Origin: Porticoccus sp963974675
GTDB taxonomy: Bacteria; Pseudomonadota; Gammaproteobacteria; Pseudomonadales; Porticoccaceae
Assembly: GCA_963974675.1 (NCBI GenBank)
Contig: CAXBDQ010000002.1
Span: 108,500-172,499, forward strand
DNA: 64,000 nucleotides
Direction of reading: 5' to 3'
The notes under the pieces are model-generated. The model searched no databases. It saw only the letters and a list, made by a program, of their open reading frames with translations, and was not told the origin of the DNA. The first letter of the stretch is position 1. Every line of letters begins with the position of its first letter. Position numbers and translations under genes: made by a program. This document shows positions 62,421 through 64,000 of the stretch, piece after piece.

Positions 62421-63629
62421 ATGCGGTTTATTAAAGCCCTCGCGGCTCTGCCATTTATTCTGATAGCCCTTATTGTGGTCAGCTTTCTCGTCACAAAAGT
62501 TATTCCCGGGCTTGAAATTAGCAGTTATCAAGTCCTGTTTAACAGCCTCACTGATAAAGGTATAGGTACCCCCAGCCCCTCACAACTCAAGGTGCTTTTA
62601 CCCGCAAAAGGATTTCAGGTCACATTATTTGCCGACAACATACCTAATGCTCGGATGCTAAAAATCACCCCTGATGGGAAATTATTAGTTAGCTCACCCA
62701 GCAAAGGGACCATTTATTTACTTGGCGATCAGAACAAAAACGGCAAAGCTGATTCAACGATTCCATTGATAACCGGACTTAACCGCCCTCACGGTATCGA
62801 TCTCTATCATGACAACCATAACGACTGGCTCTACATCGCTGAAAACCATGCTATTGGCCGTATTGCTGTGGATTGGAAAAGAGGAAAAACTGTAGGTGAC
62901 TACCATAGACTCATAACTGACCTGCCAACGGGCGGCAACCATTGGACCAAGACCCTACGATTTGGCCCCGATGGGTGGCTCTATCTCACTGGAGGATCAA
63001 GCTGTAATGTCTGCGAAGAAACAGATAAACGCCGCGCCACCATGATGCGTTTTCGTCCAGACGGTAGTGGCGGTCACATTTACGCATCAGGATTACGAAA
63101 TAGCGTGGGGTTCGATTGGGCACCCTGGGACAATAGCCTATATGCCACGGACAATGGCCGCGACTTGCTGGGAGACGACTTCCCACCCGATGAACTCAAT
63201 CGTATTCAACAAAACGGTTTTTATGGTTGGCCCTACATCAATGGTTTTGGTCGCCTCGATCCGAAACATGGCCTAGAAAAAGAAGCACTTCTAAATAGCA
63301 GCATCGCCCCAAACTTTGGCTTTAAAGCCCATAATGCGCCGCTGGGGATACACTTTCTTCGTTACGACCACCGCCCTAAAAATTACCAGCGCTCTGCTCT
63401 CGTGGCTCTACACGGCTCCTGGAATCGTAGCGTACCCGATGGCTACAAAGTTATCTCTTTGCATTGGGATGCCCAAGGCAAAATTACCAGTCGTGATTTC
63501 TTAAGCAACTTCCTACAAAACGACAATCATATTATTGGGCGACCGGTAGATATAGAAGAAGGTCCTGACGGCAGCATCTATATCTCCGATGATTATGCCG
63601 GAGCTGTCTATCGTGTGTTGTCTAAATAG
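62421..63629 (+). CDS. PQQ-dependent sugar dehydrogenase-like beta-propeller protein
   Basis: A 402-residue protein with an N-terminal membrane segment (ALAALPFILIALIVVSFLVTKVIPG) and a periplasmic six-bladed propeller of the soluble glucose/sorbosone dehydrogenase type. Typical parts: VTLFADNIPNARMLKITPDGKLLVSS in pieces, GLNRPHGIDLY, LRFGPDGWLYLTGGSSCNVCEE, ASGLRNSVGFDWAPW, ATDNGRD and HGSWNRSVPDGYKV. It probably oxidises sugars or aldoses using PQQ; substrate is unknown and PQQ synthesis genes are not in the window. The ATG at 62421 starts the membrane segment directly. Confidence 0.87.
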   Translation: MRFIKALAALPFILIALIVVSFLVTKVIPGLEISSYQVLFNSLTDKGIGTPSPSQLKVLLPAKGFQVTLFADNIPNARMLKITPDGKLLVSSPSKGTIYLLGDQNKNGKADSTIPLITGLNRPHGIDLYHDNHNDWLYIAENHAIGRIAVDWKRGKTVGDYHRLITDLPTGGNHWTKTLRFGPDGWLYLTGGSSCNVCEETDKRRATMMRFRPDGSGGHIYASGLRNSVGFDWAPWDNSLYATDNGRDLLGDDFPPDELNRIQQNGFYGWPYINGFGRLDPKHGLEKEALLNSSIAPNFGFKAHNAPLGIHFLRYDHRPKNYQRSALVALHGSWNRSVPDGYKVISLHWDAQGKITSRDFLSNFLQNDNHIIGRPVDIEEGPDGSIYISDDYAGAVYRVLSK

Positions 63630-63793
63630 ATAAGCCTGCGAATAGAGCGCCATTATATATCTGAAAGAAAAAGCTCCTAACCACTTGCTCAAAATTACCG
63701 CTTTGGCAATCCCTTCTGATAAACCGCTCTCCCAATGTTGGCTTAGTCCCCAACAAGCTGAATAAACGAGCCTCTTAAGAGACAGAAAACGCC

Positions 63794-63822
63794 TTGACAA
63801 AACTAGGCAAAATCGAGAGAAT
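63794..63822 (+). promoter_or_regulatory. Promoter of tRNA-Met
   Basis: TTGACA (63794-63799), a 17-base spacer, GAGAAT (63817-63822), then the GC-rich discriminator TCGCGCCCC. A GC-rich discriminator is the mark of stringently controlled tRNA promoters. The tRNA begins 68 bases downstream. Confidence 0.7.
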
Positions 63823-63890
63823 TCGCGCCCCTATTTACTGTACAGCTGGCTATTACACGGCGAGAATTACAAGACATAGGAAATAAACGT

Positions 63891-63967
63891 GGCTACGTAG
63901 CTCAGCTGGTTAGAGCACAGCATTCATAATGCTGGGGTCGGTGGTTCAAGTCCACCCGTAGCTACCA
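63891..63967 (+). tRNA. tRNA-Met (anticodon CAT, elongator type)
   Basis: A 77-base cloverleaf with acceptor GGCTACG/CGTAGCT, anticodon stem CAGCA/TGCTG around TTCATAA (anticodon CAT), T arm GGTGG-TTCAAGT-CCACC and encoded CCA. It closely resembles E. coli elongator tRNA-Met; it lacks the three G-C pairs of initiator tRNA. tRNA-Ile2 (also CAT) cannot be formally excluded. Confidence 0.93.
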
Positions 63968-64000
63968 TACAAATCAATAGGTTACCGGCTTTTCAAACCG

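Noticed and set aside
63513..63800. 95-codon minus-strand frame after the sugar dehydrogenase gene
   Set aside because: It overlaps the coding end on the other strand and the tRNA promoter and has no family resemblance.
1..64000. CRISPR array
   Set aside because: No run of regularly spaced direct repeats was seen in the intergenic regions.

Overview
The window is chromosomal DNA of a gammaproteobacterium. The gene order prmC-prfA-hemA / TPR lipoprotein-lolB-ispE-tRNA(Gln)-prs-rplY-pth-ychF...tRNA(Met), and the order nit-yhdP-rng-maf-mreDCB / gatCAB, match what I recall of Pseudomonas-like genomes. The AT content (by eye, moderate GC) and the VCR-like integron sites point to a marine relative, perhaps Cellvibrionales. 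The exact taxon is inference.

Layout: 1-3.6 kb holds a cut-off 2-hydroxyacid dehydrogenase (- strand), a SelW-like redox protein and an MMPL/RND membrane exporter with an unusual acidic repeat insert. 3.6-5.8 kb is an AT-rich accessory island with a two-gene operon: a zinc-ribbon plus nucleoside-deoxyribosyltransferase/TIR-like protein, and an uncharacterised helical partner. This is a candidate defence module. 5.9-10.1 kb is a formaldehyde oxidation operon (glutathione-dependent dehydrogenase, S-formylglutathione hydrolase, YdeP-type molybdoenzyme). 10.2-11.9 kb is an SOS-controlled umuDC operon. 11.9-13.5 kb is a PAP2 phosphatase/glycosyltransferase pair. 13.6-17.1 kb carries a DUF4124 protein, then proA-nadD-rsfS-rlmH.

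17.1-20.6 kb is a synteny break filled with accessory genes: an EACC1-like orphan, a CNNM/CBS transporter, a hypothetical protein and an exported MsrB. 20.6-34.0 kb is the conserved envelope/division block (nitrilase, yhdP, rng, maf, mreDCB) divergent from gatCAB. The mreC start appears to be AUA.

34.4-39.9 kb is a small chromosomal integron. It has an intact integrase gene, an attI region flanked by terminators, and three cassettes read on the + strand (HNH nuclease, DUF6680-like protein, second HNH nuclease). The last attC is split by a complete IS3-family element with a 3-bp target duplication. A coiled-coil gene with a frameshifted start follows.

40.1-51.8 kb contains small housekeeping and hypothetical genes: a pseudouridine synthase, cupin, cold-shock protein, two DEAD-box helicases (RhlE, RhlB), DUF3179, an AsmA-like protein, CysZ, DoxX, a decayed amrB beside an intact amrA, and a flavin reductase. 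51.8-64 kb is the conserved prmC-prfA-hemA and lolB-ispE-prs-pth-ychF block, ending with a sugar dehydrogenase-like protein and tRNA(Met) with its own promoter.

The parts most worth a second look are the 4.0-5.8 kb operon, the integron with its IS-interrupted attC, the amrB remnant, the repeat insert in the MMPL exporter, and the non-canonical starts of mreC and the DUF4124 gene.
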